Assembly (NCBI GenBank): GCA_963784175.1
Contig: CAWAQJ010000006.1
Coordinates: 1-37,796, forward strand
DNA length: 37,796 bases
Source: JAIBJN01 sp963784175
GTDB taxonomy: Bacteria; Actinomycetota; Thermoleophilia; Gaiellales; Gaiellaceae
Reading direction: 5' to 3'
How positions within the stretch are numbered: the first letter of the stretch is position 1; every line of letters starts with the position of its first letter. This document shows, one piece after another, positions 16,191 through 26,168 of this stretch. The translations under genes and the position numbers were made by a program. The notes under the pieces are model-generated. The model had not been told where the DNA came from and made no database searches. It saw only the letters and a list, made by a program, of their open reading frames with translations.

Positions 16191-16194
<4 letters not shown>
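14893..16194 (+). CDS. hom: Homoserine dehydrogenase
   Basis: Reduces aspartate semialdehyde to homoserine, the branch leading to threonine and then isoleucine. 433 residues: nucleotide-binding ALLGYGTVGSAVDRLL, EVMGGIEPTGDYVLDLLRAGKPVVSANKQLIA, FEASVCAAIPVIKIL, GIVNGTTNYILTKME, the signature ADPTEDVNGADAAAKMAIL, and a C-terminal ACT domain from about residue 345 (SPYYLRVEVDDVAGVLAQIA) expected to bind threonine. It lies 48 nt after ilvC and ends in a GTGA overlap with thrC. The frame is intact. Confidence 0.93.
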
Positions 16195-17165
<971 letters not shown>

Positions 17166-17169
<4 letters not shown>

Positions 17170-17979
17170 AGGTCACCGTCCGCGCGCCCTGCGACGACCG
17201 CGAACCTCGGCGCCGGGTTCGACTGCGCCGCGGTCGCGCTCGACCTCTGGAACGAGGTGGTCATCACCGACGGCGGGACGCCCGATCGCGAGCACCTCGG
17301 AGTCAAGGCTTTCGAGCGCATCGACCCCGCCGACGGCCTCCGCTTCGAGTGGTTCGACCGCATTCCCCGCGAGCGAGGCCTCGGCTCGAGCGCGTCCATC
17401 ATCGCGCTCGGCCTGGTCGCCGCCGCGCACATCGCCGACCGGGAGCCCGACCCGGAATGGCTCCTCTCGGAAGGGCTCCGGCTGGAGGGCCACCCGGACA
17501 ACCTCGCGGCCGCGCTCGCCGGCGGAGCCTGCCTGACTGTCGGCGGGCGGATCGAGCGTCTCGCCGACGACGTCCCGCTCGCCCCGATCGCGCTCGTCCC
17601 ATCGTCCACGGTGGCGACAGCCGAGGCGCGGGCCGCGCTGCCCGAGCAGGTGCCGTTCGGCGACGCCGTCTACACGGTCGGCCGCGCCGCCGCCCTCGGT
17701 GCCGCCATGGCCACGCAGTCCGAGGATCTGTTCGCGATGTCCCTCACCGACCGGCTCCACGAGCCGTACCGCGCCGAGCACGCGCCGATGCTCGAGGAGG
17801 TGCGCTCGGACCTCCCGCCCGGCGCCCGCGGCGCCACCATCTCGGGATCGGGCCCGACAGTGATCGTCTGGGCGGAGAAGCACTCGGCCGACGACTGCGC
17901 CGTCGCGCTCTCCTCGCGCTTCCCGGACGTGGAGGTGCTGTGGCTCAAGGTCTCGGCGAAAGGAGCGGAAGTCACGTGA
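17166..17979 (+). CDS. thrB: Homoserine kinase (one frame break)
   Basis: GHMP-family kinase phosphorylating homoserine for ThrC. Seen: APATTANLGAGFDC at the N-terminus once an extra C at 17187-17189 is removed, the ATP-binding loop PRERGLGSSASIIALG, EGHPDNLAAALAGGACL, and the C-terminal GATISGSGPTVIVWA. Corrected length is 813 nt (270 residues), a little shorter than the usual 290-310. The start GTG overlaps the thrC stop and the end overlaps the ilvD start, both as GTGA, so the order thrC-thrB-ilvD is tightly coupled. Confidence 0.83.
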
Positions 17980-19683
17980 GCGATCCGTACGAAAGGCCTT
18001 CCGACCCGGCGAAGCGGCACAGCGCCGCGATCACCGACGGGCCTGAGCGCGCGCCCGCCCGCGCGATGCTCAAAGGCATCGGCCTCACCGACGAGGATCT
18101 CGCGCGGCCGCTCGTCGGCGTCGCCACCACGTGGATCGAGACGATGCCGTGCAACTTCAACCAGCGCGAGCTCGCGAAGCACGTGAAGGCGGGCGTGCGC
18201 GCCGCCGGCGGCACACCGGTCGAGTTCAACACCGTCTCGGTCTCCGACGGCGTCTCCATGGGGACGGAAGGCATGCGCGCCTCGCTCATCTCCCGCGAGG
18301 TGATCGCGGACTCGATCGAGCTCGTCGTCCGCGGGTCACCTGCTCGACGGGCTCGTCTGCCTGGTCGGCTGCGACAAGACCATCCCGGCCGCCGTGATGG
18401 CGCTGGCGCGGCTCGACCTCCCGGGGCTCGTCCTCTACAACGGCTCGATCGCGCCGGGTCGGTTCCGCGGCCGCGACGTGACCATCCAGGACGTCTTCGA
18501 GGCGGTCGGCGCGCACGCCGTCGGGAACATGAGCGCCGACGAGCTGCACGAGCTCGAGGGCGTCGCCTGCCCGGGCGCCGGGCGCGTGCGGCGGCCAGTT
18601 CACCGCGAACACGATGTCCACCGCGCTCGATTTCCTCGGGATCAGCCCGGCCGGGCCTGAACGGAATCCCCGCACTCGCGCCGGGCAAGAACGAGGCGGC
18701 CGAGGAGGCAGGCCGGCTCGCGATGGACCTCCTCCGCCGCGACCTGCGGCCGTCGCACGTGATCACCCGCGAGGCGCTCGAGAACGCGATCGCCTCGATC
18801 GCGGCCACGGGCGGCTCGACGAACGGCGTCCTTCACCTGCTCGCGATCGCCCGCGAGCTCGACATCGAGCTCTCCCTCGACGACTTCGACCGCATCGCCG
18901 CGCGGACCCCGGTCGTGGCGAGCCTCAAGCCCGGAGGGCGCTTCGTCGCGACGGACGTGTACGAGGCGGGCGGCGTCGCTCTCGTCGCGCGCGAGCTCCT
19001 CAAGCGGGAGCTCGTCCACGCCGGCGCGCCCGAACGTCGACGGCCGCTCGCTCGGAGAGATCGCGGCCGCCGTCGAGGAGCGGCCGGGCCAGGAGGTCGT
19101 CGTCCCGCTGGAGACGCCGCTCAAGCCGACAGGCGGGCTTGCGATCCTCTACGGCAACCTCGCCCCCGAGGGATGCGTCGTCAAGCTCGCCGGCCACGAG
19201 CGGCTCCTCCACCGCGGGCCGGCGCGCGTCTTCGACTCGGAGGAGGCGTGCTTCGAGGCGGTGAAGGCGCGCAGCATCGAGGAAGGCGACGTGGTCGTGA
19301 TCCGCTACGAGGGCCCCGCCGGCGGGCCCGGCATGCGCGAGATGCTGCACGTGACTGCCGCGCTCGTCGGCGAGGGGCTCGGCGACTCGGTCGCCCTCGT
19401 CACGGACGGGCGCTTCTCGGGCGCGACGCACGGGCTCATGGTCGGGCACGTCTCGCCCGAGGCCGCGCGCGGCGGCGCGCTGGCTGCGCTCCGCGACGGA
19501 GACACCGTCGTCGTCGACGTCGAGGCGCGCGAGCTGCGCGCCGAGCTCTCGGACGACGAGCTGGCCGCACGGCTCGCCGCCTGGGAGCCGCCGCCGCCCC
19601 GCTACACGCGCGGCGTCTTCGCCAAGTACGCCGCGCTCGTCTCTTCGGCCTCCGAGGGCGCCGTCACGAACGCGCCGCTGTGA
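17976..19683 (+). CDS. ilvD: Dihydroxy-acid dehydratase (four frame breaks)
   Basis: Fe-S dehydratase giving the 2-oxo acids of valine and isoleucine. Seen: SDPAKRHSAAITDGPERAPARAML, ETMPCNFNQRELAKHVKAG, GCDKTIPAAVMA, CPGAGACGGQFTANTM after correction, TGGSTNGVLHLLAIA, and the C-terminal VALVTDGRFSGATHGLMVGHVSPEA. Cluster cysteines are present in MPCN, GCDK and GACGG. Extra bases lie in GGG 18333-18335, GGG 18580-18582, GGG 18653-18655 and CCC 19029-19031. Without them the gene is 1704 nt, 568 codons, the normal size. Start GTG 17976 and stop TGA 19681 both overlap neighbours. Confidence 0.83.
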
Positions 19684-20666
19684 AGATCGTCCTCCTCCCC
19701 GGCGACGGGATCGGCCCCGAGGTCACCGCGGCCGCCGCCCGCGTGCTGAAGGAGCTGCCGCTCGACCTCGAGATCGAGGAGCACCTCTTCGGCGGCGCCG
19801 CGATCCGCGAGACCGGCGAGCCGCTGCCGGCCGAGACGCTCGCGGCCTGCCGTGAGCGCCGACGCCGTGCTCATGGGGGCGGTCGGCGCTCCCGAGTTCG
19901 ACCGCTCCGACGTGCGGCCCGAGCAGGGCCTCATCGGCCTGCGCGGCGAGCTCGACGTCTACGCGAACCTGCGTCCGGCGCGCGGCGAGGGCGTCGACCT
20001 CCTCGTCGTGCGCGAGCTCGTCGGCGGCCTCTACTACGGCGAGCGCGGCGTCCGCGACGACGGAACCGTCTACGACACGATGGAGTACCGGCCCGAGGAG
20101 GTCGAGCGGATCGCACGCCGCGGCTTCGAGCTCGCCCGCACCCGCCGCAGCCACGTCACCTCCGTGGACAAGGCGAACATCCTCACGACGTCGCGGCTCT
20201 GGCGCGAGGTGGTCGAGCGAGTCGCGCCCGACTACGCCGACGTCGAGCTGCAGCACATGCTCGTCGACAACTGCGGCATGCAGCTCGTGCTCGCGCCGGG
20301 CCAGTTCGACGTCCTTCTGACGGAGAACACCTTCGGCGACATCCTCTCCGACGTCGCCGCCGGCGTGACCGGCGGGCTCGGCCTGGCGGCCTCGGCCAGC
20401 CTCGGCGACGGCACGGCCGGGGATCTTCGAGCCCGTGCACGGCTCGGCGCCCGACATCGCGGGCAAGGGGATCGCCAACCCGGCCGCGATGCTCCGCTCG
20501 TCCGCGCTCATGCTCGCCTACGGTCTCGACGAGCCCGACGAGGCGCGGCGGCTGGAGGAGGCGGTCGATGCCGCTCTGCGCCGCGACCCCCACGCCGGAC
20601 CTCGGCGGGGCGGCGACCACCGCCGAGCTCACGGACTCGGTCCTCAGAGAGCTGTCGTCGCGATAG
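19680..20666 (+). CDS. leuB: 3-isopropylmalate dehydrogenase (three frame breaks)
   Basis: NAD-dependent oxidative decarboxylation of 3-isopropylmalate in leucine synthesis. Seen: VLLPGDGIGPEVTAAAARVL, GLIGLRGELDVYANLRPARG with substrate-binding Arg, ELVGGLYYGERG, VTSVDKANILTTSRLW with the catalytic Lys, ENTFGDILSDVAAGVTGGLG, and EPVHGSAPDIAGKGIANPAAML after correction. Extra bases: CC 19850-19851, GGGG 20419-20422 and CCCCC 20587-20591. Corrected length is 984 nt, 327 residues. It is the last + gene of the operon; its end overlaps the convergent leuD by 23 nt. All catalytic motifs are present, in contrast to the paralogue at 10646. Confidence 0.85.
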   Translation: MKIVLLPGDGIGPEVTAAAARVLKELPLDLEIEEHLFGGAAIRETGEPLPAETLAACRERRRRAHGGGRRSRVRPLRRAARAGPHRPARRARRLREPASGARRGRRPPRRARARRRPLLRRARRPRRRNRLRHDGVPARGGRADRTPRLRARPHPPQPRHLRGQGEHPHDVAALARGGRASRARLRRRRAAAHARRQLRHAARARAGPVRRPSDGEHLRRHPLRRRRRRDRRARPGGLGQPRRRHGRGSSSPCTARRPTSRARGSPTRPRCSARPRSCSPTVSTSPTRRGGWRRRSMPLCAATPTPDLGGAATTAELTDSVLRELSSR

Positions 20667-21215
20667 GCGAAGGGTGCGCCGCCTCGAAGGCGGCGATCTC
20701 GTCCTCGTGCCGCAGCGTGACCGCGATGTCGTCGAGCCCCTCGAGCAGGCACCGGCGCTCGAAGGCGTCGATCTCGAACGGGAACGGGCCTGCCGTCTGC
20801 TCCTCGAGGTCGACGGTCAGCTCCGCGCCCGATCCGGCGGCCATCAGCTCCTTCACCTGCTCCTCGGGCAGCGCGACCGGGAGCAGGCCGACCTTCAGCG
20901 AGTTCGTGCGGAAGATGTCCCCGAACGACGGCGCGATGACGACCTCGAAGCCGTAATCCTGGATCGACCAGGCCGCATGCTCGCGCGAGGAGCCGCAGCC
21001 GAAGTTGCGGCCGGTGAGCAGGATCGTGGCGCCCTCGGCTTCGGGGCGGTTGAGCTCGAAGCCCGGGTCCTTCGCCCAGTCGAAGAAGAGGAACTCGCCG
21101 AAGCCCGAGCGCCCGATGCGCTTCAGGAACTGCTTCGGGATGATCTGGTCGGTGTCGACGTCGGCCGGCGGTCGAGGACGGCGACGCGGCCGGTGGTGCG
21201 GCGAAACGGCTTCAC
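20644..21215 (-). CDS. leuD: 3-isopropylmalate dehydratase, small subunit (frame break)
   Basis: Swivel-domain partner of LeuC. Seen: TDQIIPKQFLKRIGRSGFGEFLFFDW, GRNFGCGSSREHAAWSI, GFEVVIAPSFGDIFRTNSLKVGLLPV, then the EEQTAGPFPFEIDAFERRCLLEGLDDI tail. The start GTG 21215 overlaps the leuC stop (GTGA). Near 21163-21171 the frame shifts: two extra bases (expected LDRADVDTD) or one missing base would explain it; with two removed the gene is 570 nt, 189 residues, normal for LeuD. Confidence 0.85.
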
Positions 21216-22618
21216 GCCACCGGCTCCAGCGCGAGCTCGCGGATGTCGACGAAATGGCCGGCCAGCGCGGTCGCAGCGGCCATGGCAGGGCTGACCAGAT
21301 GCGTGCGCCCGCCGCGGCCCTGGCGGCCCTCGAAGTTGCGGTTGGAGGTCGAGGCGCAGCGCTCGCCCGGCTGGAGGATGTCCGGGTTCATGCCGAGGCA
21401 CATCGAGCAGCCGGCCCGCCGCCACTCGAAGCCCGCGGCCTCGAAGATCCGGTCGAGACCCTCCTCCTCCGCGCGCCGCTTCACGCCCGCCGAGCCCGGG
21501 ACGACCATCGCCCGCACGCGCGGGTGGACCTGCTTTCCGGCCACGACGCCCGCCGCTTCGCGCAGGTCTTCGATGCGGGCGTTCGTGCAGGAGCCGATGA
21601 AGACGCGATCGACCTCGATGTCCTGGATCGGCGTGCCGGGATCGAGCGCCATGTAGGCGAGCGCCCGCTCTGCCGCCTTGCGCTCCTCGGCATCGGCGAA
21701 GTCGGCCGGGTCGGGCACGACGCCGTCGACCGGGACGACCATGCCGGGATTCGTGCCCCAGCTCACCTGCGGAGCGAGCTCGCCGACGTCGATCTCGACC
21801 ACGCGGTCGTAGGTCGCGTCCGGGTCGGAGGGCAGCGCGCGCCAGCGCTCGAGCGCTCGCTCCCAGTCGGCGCCCTTCGGCGCGGCGGGCCGGCCCTCGA
21901 GGTAGGCAAAGGTCGTGTCGTCGGGGGCGATCATCCCCGCCCGCGCGCCGGCCTCGATCGACATGTTGCAGATGGTCATGCGCCCGGCCATCGGGAGCGC
22001 GCGCACGACCTCGCCCGCGTACTCGACCACGTGCCCGACGCAGCCGGCCACGCCGATGCGCCCGATCGCGCCCAGGATCACGTCCTTCGCGGTCACGCCG
22101 AGAGGCAGCGAGCCGCTCAGCTCGAGCCGCATCGTCTTCGGCTTGCGCTGCGGGAGCGTCTGCGTCGCGAGCACGTGCTCGACCTCGGAGGTCCCGATCC
22201 CGAAGGCGAGCGCTCCGACCGCGCCGTGCGTGGAGGTGTGGCTGTCGCCGCAGACGATCGTCATCCCCGGCTGGGACACGCCGAGCTCGGGCCCGATCAC
22301 GTGCACGATCCCTTCGCGCCCGCTCCCCGTTCCGTACAGCGGGACGCCGAACTCCTCGCAGTTGCGCCGCAGAGCTTCGAGCTGCGCGGCGGCGAGATCG
22401 TCCGCGGGCCGGTCGTCCGTCGGGACGTTGTGATCCATCGTCGCGAGCGTCAGATCGGGCCGCCTCACCGCGCGCCCCGCGATTCGAAGGCCTTCGAACG
22501 CCTGCGCCGAGGTGACCTCGTGGACGAGGTGGAGGTCGACGAACAGGAGCGGCGACTCGTCAGCCGGCTCGGCGACGAGGTGCGCCTCCCAGACGCGCTC
22601 GAAGAGCGTCTTTCCCAT
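21212..22618 (-). CDS. leuC: 3-isopropylmalate dehydratase, large subunit
   Basis: Aconitase-type 4Fe-4S enzyme isomerising 2- to 3-isopropylmalate with LeuD. 468 residues with an intact frame. Seen: MGKTLFERVWEAHLV, the conserved HLVHEVTSAQAFEGLR, MDHNVPT, IVCGDSHTSTHGAVGALAFGIG, the cluster ligands in IGSCTNARIEDLR and GCSMCLGMNPD, and CASTSNRNFEGRQGRGGRTHLVSP. ATG 22618 is the natural start. It heads a two-gene leuC-leuD unit transcribed toward leuB, so the Leu pathway here is split into two convergent units. A CACAAT just upstream (minus strand) could be a -10, but I cannot support a full promoter. Confidence 0.95.
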   Translation of the reverse strand: MGKTLFERVWEAHLVAEPADESPLLFVDLHLVHEVTSAQAFEGLRIAGRAVRRPDLTLATMDHNVPTDDRPADDLAAAQLEALRRNCEEFGVPLYGTGSGREGIVHVIGPELGVSQPGMTIVCGDSHTSTHGAVGALAFGIGTSEVEHVLATQTLPQRKPKTMRLELSGSLPLGVTAKDVILGAIGRIGVAGCVGHVVEYAGEVVRALPMAGRMTICNMSIEAGARAGMIAPDDTTFAYLEGRPAAPKGADWERALERWRALPSDPDATYDRVVEIDVGELAPQVSWGTNPGMVVPVDGVVPDPADFADAEERKAAERALAYMALDPGTPIQDIEVDRVFIGSCTNARIEDLREAAGVVAGKQVHPRVRAMVVPGSAGVKRRAEEEGLDRIFEAAGFEWRRAGCSMCLGMNPDILQPGERCASTSNRNFEGRQGRGGRTHLVSPAMAAATALAGHFVDIRELALEPVA

Positions 22619-22796
22619 CCGCTAATTGTGCCGACATCCACCCATTCGTGGCGGAATGCGAGGCCCGTGGACAACTCGTCTCACACTCGTCACGTTCGGC
22701 GCACCACGCGTGCGCCCGACGCTGGTTACGCTCATAGCGGGTGGAGGCACGGGGTGGCCCCGGAGAAGAGGCGGCGCTGCGGGCGCCAGGACGCGG

Positions 22797-23469
22797 CTAG
22801 TTCAGACGTGCGAGTACGCGGGCGCGGTCGCGCTCGAGGCGCTCCCGGAGCGGCTCTGCCGTCGGGAGTGTCACGGCGAGCGCCAGGTCGACGGCACGGG
22901 GCGCCGCAGCGACGTCGCCTCTGAGTTCGAACGCGTCCCGCATGGCGGACGAGCGAGCTCGAACGCCGACCTCATGGGGCAGGGCCACCTGAGGTCGTCC
23001 GGCAGCTCCTGCTCGAACGGTCGCGGCTCGCCGTTGCCCGCGGCGCACGGATCGAGCACGAGCGGGAGGCGTCTCAGACGCCGACGTACGCGCCGAGGAA
23101 GCGCTACATCGGCGCTCGGAGCCGGCCACAGCGGGATCCCGGCTTTGCGGATCCGACCTCGGGCACTCGAACGGCGGAAGGTCGCCAGCGGGACGCCTTC
23201 CCGCCGGTCGAGGACTCGGTCGACCATGGACGGCCGGCAGGCTCCAGGTCGCGCGCCACCTCAGACGCGGGCGGTCGAGCCGAGGAGCAGCGTGCGCTCC
23301 GCTGCGACATGAATCGATTGGCGAAAGGTAAGGCCTGACCGTCATGCAGCATCGCAGGTTCGCAAGACTCCTCGAGCGGCGGGTCGCAGGCCGACCGGAT
23401 GTCCGTCGCACCGAACTCGCGCGAGAGCGAGAAGGCCAGGTCGTCGAGGCCCGGCGTGGGCCGTCCCAT
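22797..23469 (-). pseudogene. Unrecognised, apparently frameshifted gene
   Basis: The 1-kb gap between leuC and the winged-helix gene has no intact gene. On the minus strand three pieces look protein-like in successive frames: MGRPTPGLDDLAFSLSREFG from ATG 23469, then VLDRREGVPLATFRRSS and KAGIPLWPAPSADVALPRRV (about 23220-23100), then VALPHEVGVRARSSAM and LRERLERDRARVLARLN to a stop at 22797. Together they would make a protein of roughly 220 residues interrupted by at least two frame changes, similar to the breaks in neighbouring genes. I recognise no family. 22619-22796 holds nothing I can identify. Confidence 0.3.
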
Positions 23470-23494
23470 CTCGACGGTGAACGACTTGCTAGGC

Positions 23495-23511
23495 TACTTA
23501 CATGTAAAGTA
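23495..23511. promoter_or_regulatory. Operator-like palindrome TTACATGTAA
   Basis: A perfect 10-bp palindrome TTACATGTAA (23498-23507), with TACT and AGTA on its flanks, is a rare AT-rich spot in this GC-rich sequence. It lies between the decayed minus-strand gene (start 23469) and the + winged-helix gene (23621), so it could be an operator for either. Confidence 0.35.
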
Positions 23512-23545
23512 TCGCCACGGCTCTCGTCCATGGAGCCGAGCCCCC

Positions 23546-23577
23546 GCACCGAGGGCGCTCCCCGGCGCCCTCGGTGC
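23546..23577. terminator. Perfect 13-bp hairpin
   Basis: GCACCGAGGGCGC (23546-23558), loop TCCCCG, and its exact complement (23565-23577). Terminator-like in strength but no U-tract follows, and it lies ahead of the 23621 gene; it may insulate that gene from upstream transcription. Confidence 0.4.
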
Positions 23578-23620
23578 ACCTTTCGGAGCTCAGCCACGGA
23601 CGGTCGGATACCGTCGCGGC

Positions 23621-24771
23621 GTGGCGGAGCGCGTGCTCACGACCGCCGACCTCAACCGGGCGCTGCTCGCGCGGCAGTTCCTGCTCGAGCGTTCCCGGCT
23701 CCCGCTGACCCGGACGCTCGACCGCATCGCGGGCATCCAGGCGCAGTACGCGCCGTCGTCCTACATCGGGCTGTGGAGCCGGCTCGAGGGCTTCGAGCTG
23801 GCCGACCTCACGAAGGCGCTCGAGCGGCGGACCGTCGTCCAGGGGACGCTCCTTCGCTCGACCATCCATCTGGTGTCGGCGAAGGACTACTGGGCATTCG
23901 CGGTCGGGACGCGCGCGGCCCGCCAGGACGCGTGGCTCCGCTTCGACAAGAAGCGGCTCTCCCGCTCCGACCTGACCTCAGCAGCCAAGGACGTCCGCAA
24001 GAGGCTGACGGGCAACGTGCTGCACCGCGACGAGCTCCTCGATCTCGCCCGCAAGCGTGACCCCGAGCGGCCCACCCATCTCTGGAACGGCCTCGCCGCC
24101 TGGCTCGAGCTGGTGCGCGCGCCACCTTCCGGGACGTGGGAGCGGCGCCGGGCCGACCTCTACGCCCTGGCCGACGAGTGGCTCGAGCCGCCGACAGTGA
24201 CGCCCGAGGAGAGCGTCGAGATCCTCCTGCGCCGCTACCTCACCGGCTTCGGGCCGGCGCGCCTCGCCGACGCCGCCAACTGGGCGGGCCTCGCCCCGAC
24301 CACCGTCCAGGAGGCCGCGGAGGGCCTTCGCCTGCGCCGCTTCCGCGACGAGGAGGGCCGCGAGCTCGTCGACCTGCCGCGCGCGCCGCTCCCAGGCGCC
24401 TCGACGAAGGCGCCGCCGCGCTTCCTCCCGACCTGGGACGCGACGCTGCTCGTCCACGCACGCGGGACGCAGATCCTGCCGGAGCGACTTCCGCCCGCTC
24501 GTCTTCGACACGAAGACGCCGCACTCAACGCCGACGTTCCTCGTCGACGGCGCGGTTGCGGGCAAGTGGAGCGTCGAGCGCAAGGGGAAGAAGGCAACGC
24601 TGTCCTCGAGCCGTTCGCGCGGCTCCCGGCGGCGGCCAAGCGCGAGCTCAAGGCGGAGGGCGAGCGGCTCGTGCGCTTCGCTCGAGCCGGACGCCGACGT
24701 CGCACGCGGTCGCGGCGGTCGAACTCGCGAACGCGCGCGACCCGTCACGTGGCCGGATTGCGGAATGGTAG
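23621..24771 (+). CDS. Winged-helix protein of the HTH_42 / YcaQ-AlkZ family (frame breaks)
   Basis: Members include DNA glycosylases (AlkZ, E. coli YcaQ/AlkX) that unhook alkylated bases and crosslinks. Seen: TTADLNRALLARQFLLERS, DRIAGIQAQYAPSSYIGLWSRLEGF, in which Q-A-Q matches the QxQ catalytic motif position of AlkZ, then GTLLRSTIHLVSAKDYWAF, and RRYLTGFGPARLADAANWAG. The C-terminal third breaks near 24486, 24612, 24681 and 24705; joining frames gives RPLVFDTKTPHSTPTFLVDG, AGKWSVERKGKKATL, LEPFARLPAAAKRELKAEG and AVAAVELANARDPS. GTG 23621 is supported by a TACCGT -10 box (23609-23614) 6 nt upstream, fitting a leaderless mRNA. Confidence 0.7.
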
Positions 24772-24772
24772 A

Positions 24773-24793
24773 AAGCCCCGCCGAAGCGGGCTT
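24773..24793 (-). terminator. Terminator of rnpB
   Basis: On the minus strand AAGCCCGC-TTCG-GCGGGGCTT (one bulged base) followed by TCTA, just after the RNase P RNA 3' end. It also starts 1 nt after the stop of the convergent + gene, so it probably works in both directions. Confidence 0.65.
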
Positions 24794-24800
24794 CTCCGTA

Positions 24801-25150
24801 GCAGGCCTGTAAGCCGGATTCTGTCGGGGGTGACCATCCATCTCGGCTTCCGGTTTCCCGGGAGCTCGTGCGGCGTACCCGGCTCCTCGGCGGGCAACCT
24901 CGGCGGAGCCTGTTCGCCTTGCACCGGACGGGGTTTGGCAGCCGCCGTGTCACCACGACGCTGGTGGGCTCTTACCCCACCTTTTCACCCTTACCGCCGG
25001 CGTCTCCGGAGAGATACGTTCGCCGGTGGCGGTCTCCTTTCTGTGCCACTTTCCGTCGGCTTTCGCCGCCTGGGATTTCCCCAGCGTCCTGCCCTGCGGT
25101 GTCCGGACTTTCCTCGAGCCGCTCGCGCGGCCCGCGGTCACCCGGCCTGC
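24801..25150 (-). ncRNA. rnpB: RNase P RNA, bacterial type A
   Basis: The catalytic RNA that cuts tRNA 5' leaders. Read on the minus strand, conserved cores are clear in order: GAGGAAAGTCCGGAC then GCAGGGCAGGACGCTGGG (CR I), AGTGGCACAGAAA (CR II), GGTGAAAAGGTGGGGTAAGA (CR III), and near the 3' end ACAGAATCCGGCTTACAGG (CR V). The helix P1 arms GCAGGCC (25144-25150) and GGCCTGC (24801-24807) pair and set the ends at about 350 nt. The 5' end overlaps the last 13 nt of the zinc-ribbon gene. A terminator follows. Confidence 0.95.
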
Positions 25151-25329
25151 ACGTCCAAGTGTAGCGCCGGTTCTCCCTCCTTCCGGAGCCCCGAGCCGCA
25201 CTCCGGGCACACGACGGCGCCGTCCTTGTGCAGCACGAACTCGCCGCACGCCGGGCACTCGAGGCTTGCGCCGCGCATGAGCGCCAGGAGCTCCTGGTCG
25301 AGGGTGCGGTTGAGCGTGACGACCTCCAT
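25138..25329 (-). CDS. Small zinc-ribbon protein
   Basis: 63 residues. Two CxxC knuckles, CPACGEF and CPECGSG, separated by 14 residues make a single rubredoxin-like zinc ribbon; an N-terminal helix (VVTLNRTLDQELLALMRG) precedes it. No known family assigned. It starts 8 nt after the lexA stop, so it is probably cotranscribed with lexA, and its stop lies inside the P1 helix of rnpB. Whether it has anything to do with SOS or RNA processing cannot be told. Confidence 0.7.
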   Translation of the reverse strand: MEVVTLNRTLDQELLALMRGASLECPACGEFVLHKDGAVVCPECGSGLRKEGEPALHLDVQAG

Positions 25330-25337
25330 CGCGACCC

Positions 25338-25982
25338 TCAGCCGACCCTCCGGAAGACGCCCACGACCTTGCCCAGGACGCTGACGTGCTCGGGGTAGAG
25401 CGGCTCCATGGTGGAGTTCTCGGGCTGGAGCCGGACGCGCCCGCTCTCGCGGAAGAAGCGCTTGACGGTCGCCTCGTCGGCGGCCTCGTCCTGGCCGGCG
25501 AGCGCGACGACGATGTCGCCGTCCTTCGCGGTCTGCTGGCGCTGTACGACGACGTAGTCGCCCTCGAGGATGCCGGCCTCGATCATGCTGTCGCCCTTGA
25601 CGCGGAGCAGGAACTCCTCGCCCCCGCGCGAGAGCGTGTCCGGCACGGCCAGGTGCTCCTCGACGTTCTCCTCCGCGAGGAGCGGTCCGCCGGCGGCGAT
25701 CTCGCCCACGAGCGGGAGCACGCGGACCTCGCCCACGTCCGGCACGGAGACTGTCGCGCCTGCCGCCGTTCGCTCGCGCCGGGTGAGCTCCAGCGCCCGC
25801 GGCTTCGTCGGGTCGCGGCGCAGATAGCCGGCTCGCTCGAGGTTGGCCAGATGGGCGTGCACGGTCGATGGCGACGCCAGTCCCACCGCCTCTCCGATCT
25901 CGCGCACGGTGGGCGGATACCCGTGCGAATCCACGTAGCTGAGGACAAACTCGTAGACCTCGCGCTGACGCTGCGTGAGCAT
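25338..25982 (-). CDS. lexA: LexA repressor
   Basis: SOS repressor and self-cleaving serine protease. 214 residues from ATG 25982, preceded by GGAAGGGAGG; upstream in-frame ATGs are less likely. N-terminal winged helix: LTQRQREVYEFVLSYVDSHG and PPTVREIGEAVGLASPSTVHAHLANLERAG. The cleavage site is Ala97-Gly98 in GEIAAGGP. The catalytic dyad is Ser132 (KGDSM) and Lys174 (ATVKRF). A LexA box sits in its own promoter, so autoregulation is expected. Confidence 0.97.
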   Translation of the reverse strand: MLTQRQREVYEFVLSYVDSHGYPPTVREIGEAVGLASPSTVHAHLANLERAGYLRRDPTKPRALELTRRERTAAGATVSVPDVGEVRVLPLVGEIAAGGPLLAEENVEEHLAVPDTLSRGGEEFLLRVKGDSMIEAGILEGDYVVVQRQQTAKDGDIVVALAGQDEAADEATVKRFFRESGRVRLQPENSTMEPLYPEHVSVLGKVVGVFRRVG

Positions 25983-25999
25983 CTGCCTCCCTTCCTGGT

Positions 26000-26013
26000 C
26001 GAACATTTGTTCG
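26000..26013 (-). promoter_or_regulatory. LexA (SOS) box
   Basis: CGAACAAATGTTCG on the minus strand matches the Gram-positive/actinobacterial SOS box CGAAC-N4-GTTCG exactly. It lies directly downstream of the -10 of the lexA promoter, where a bound repressor would block initiation. Confidence 0.9.
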
Positions 26014-26016
26014 TAC

Positions 26017-26045
26017 AAGGTAGCGAGGGCCTCGGACGGAGTCAA
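26017..26045 (-). promoter_or_regulatory. lexA promoter
   Basis: TTGACT (26040-26045), a 17-bp spacer and TACCTT (26017-26022) on the minus strand, immediately upstream of the LexA box. About 35 nt separate the -10 from ATG 25982. Confidence 0.6.
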
Positions 26046-26060
26046 GCGACGGGTAGCCGC

Positions 26061-26066
26061 TACAAT
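26061..26066 (+). promoter_or_regulatory. -10 box of the tRNA-Leu gene
   Basis: TACAAT, one mismatch from consensus, 12 nt before the mature 5' end. No convincing -35 is seen at 17 bp. Confidence 0.4.
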
Positions 26067-26078
26067 GCGCCCGTCCAC

Positions 26079-26164
<86 letters not shown>

Positions 26165-26168
26165 TCGT

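Noticed and set aside
24903..25150. Small coding frames over the RNase P RNA
   Set aside because: The conserved RNase P cores and P1 helix explain the sequence; the frames have no protein-like features.
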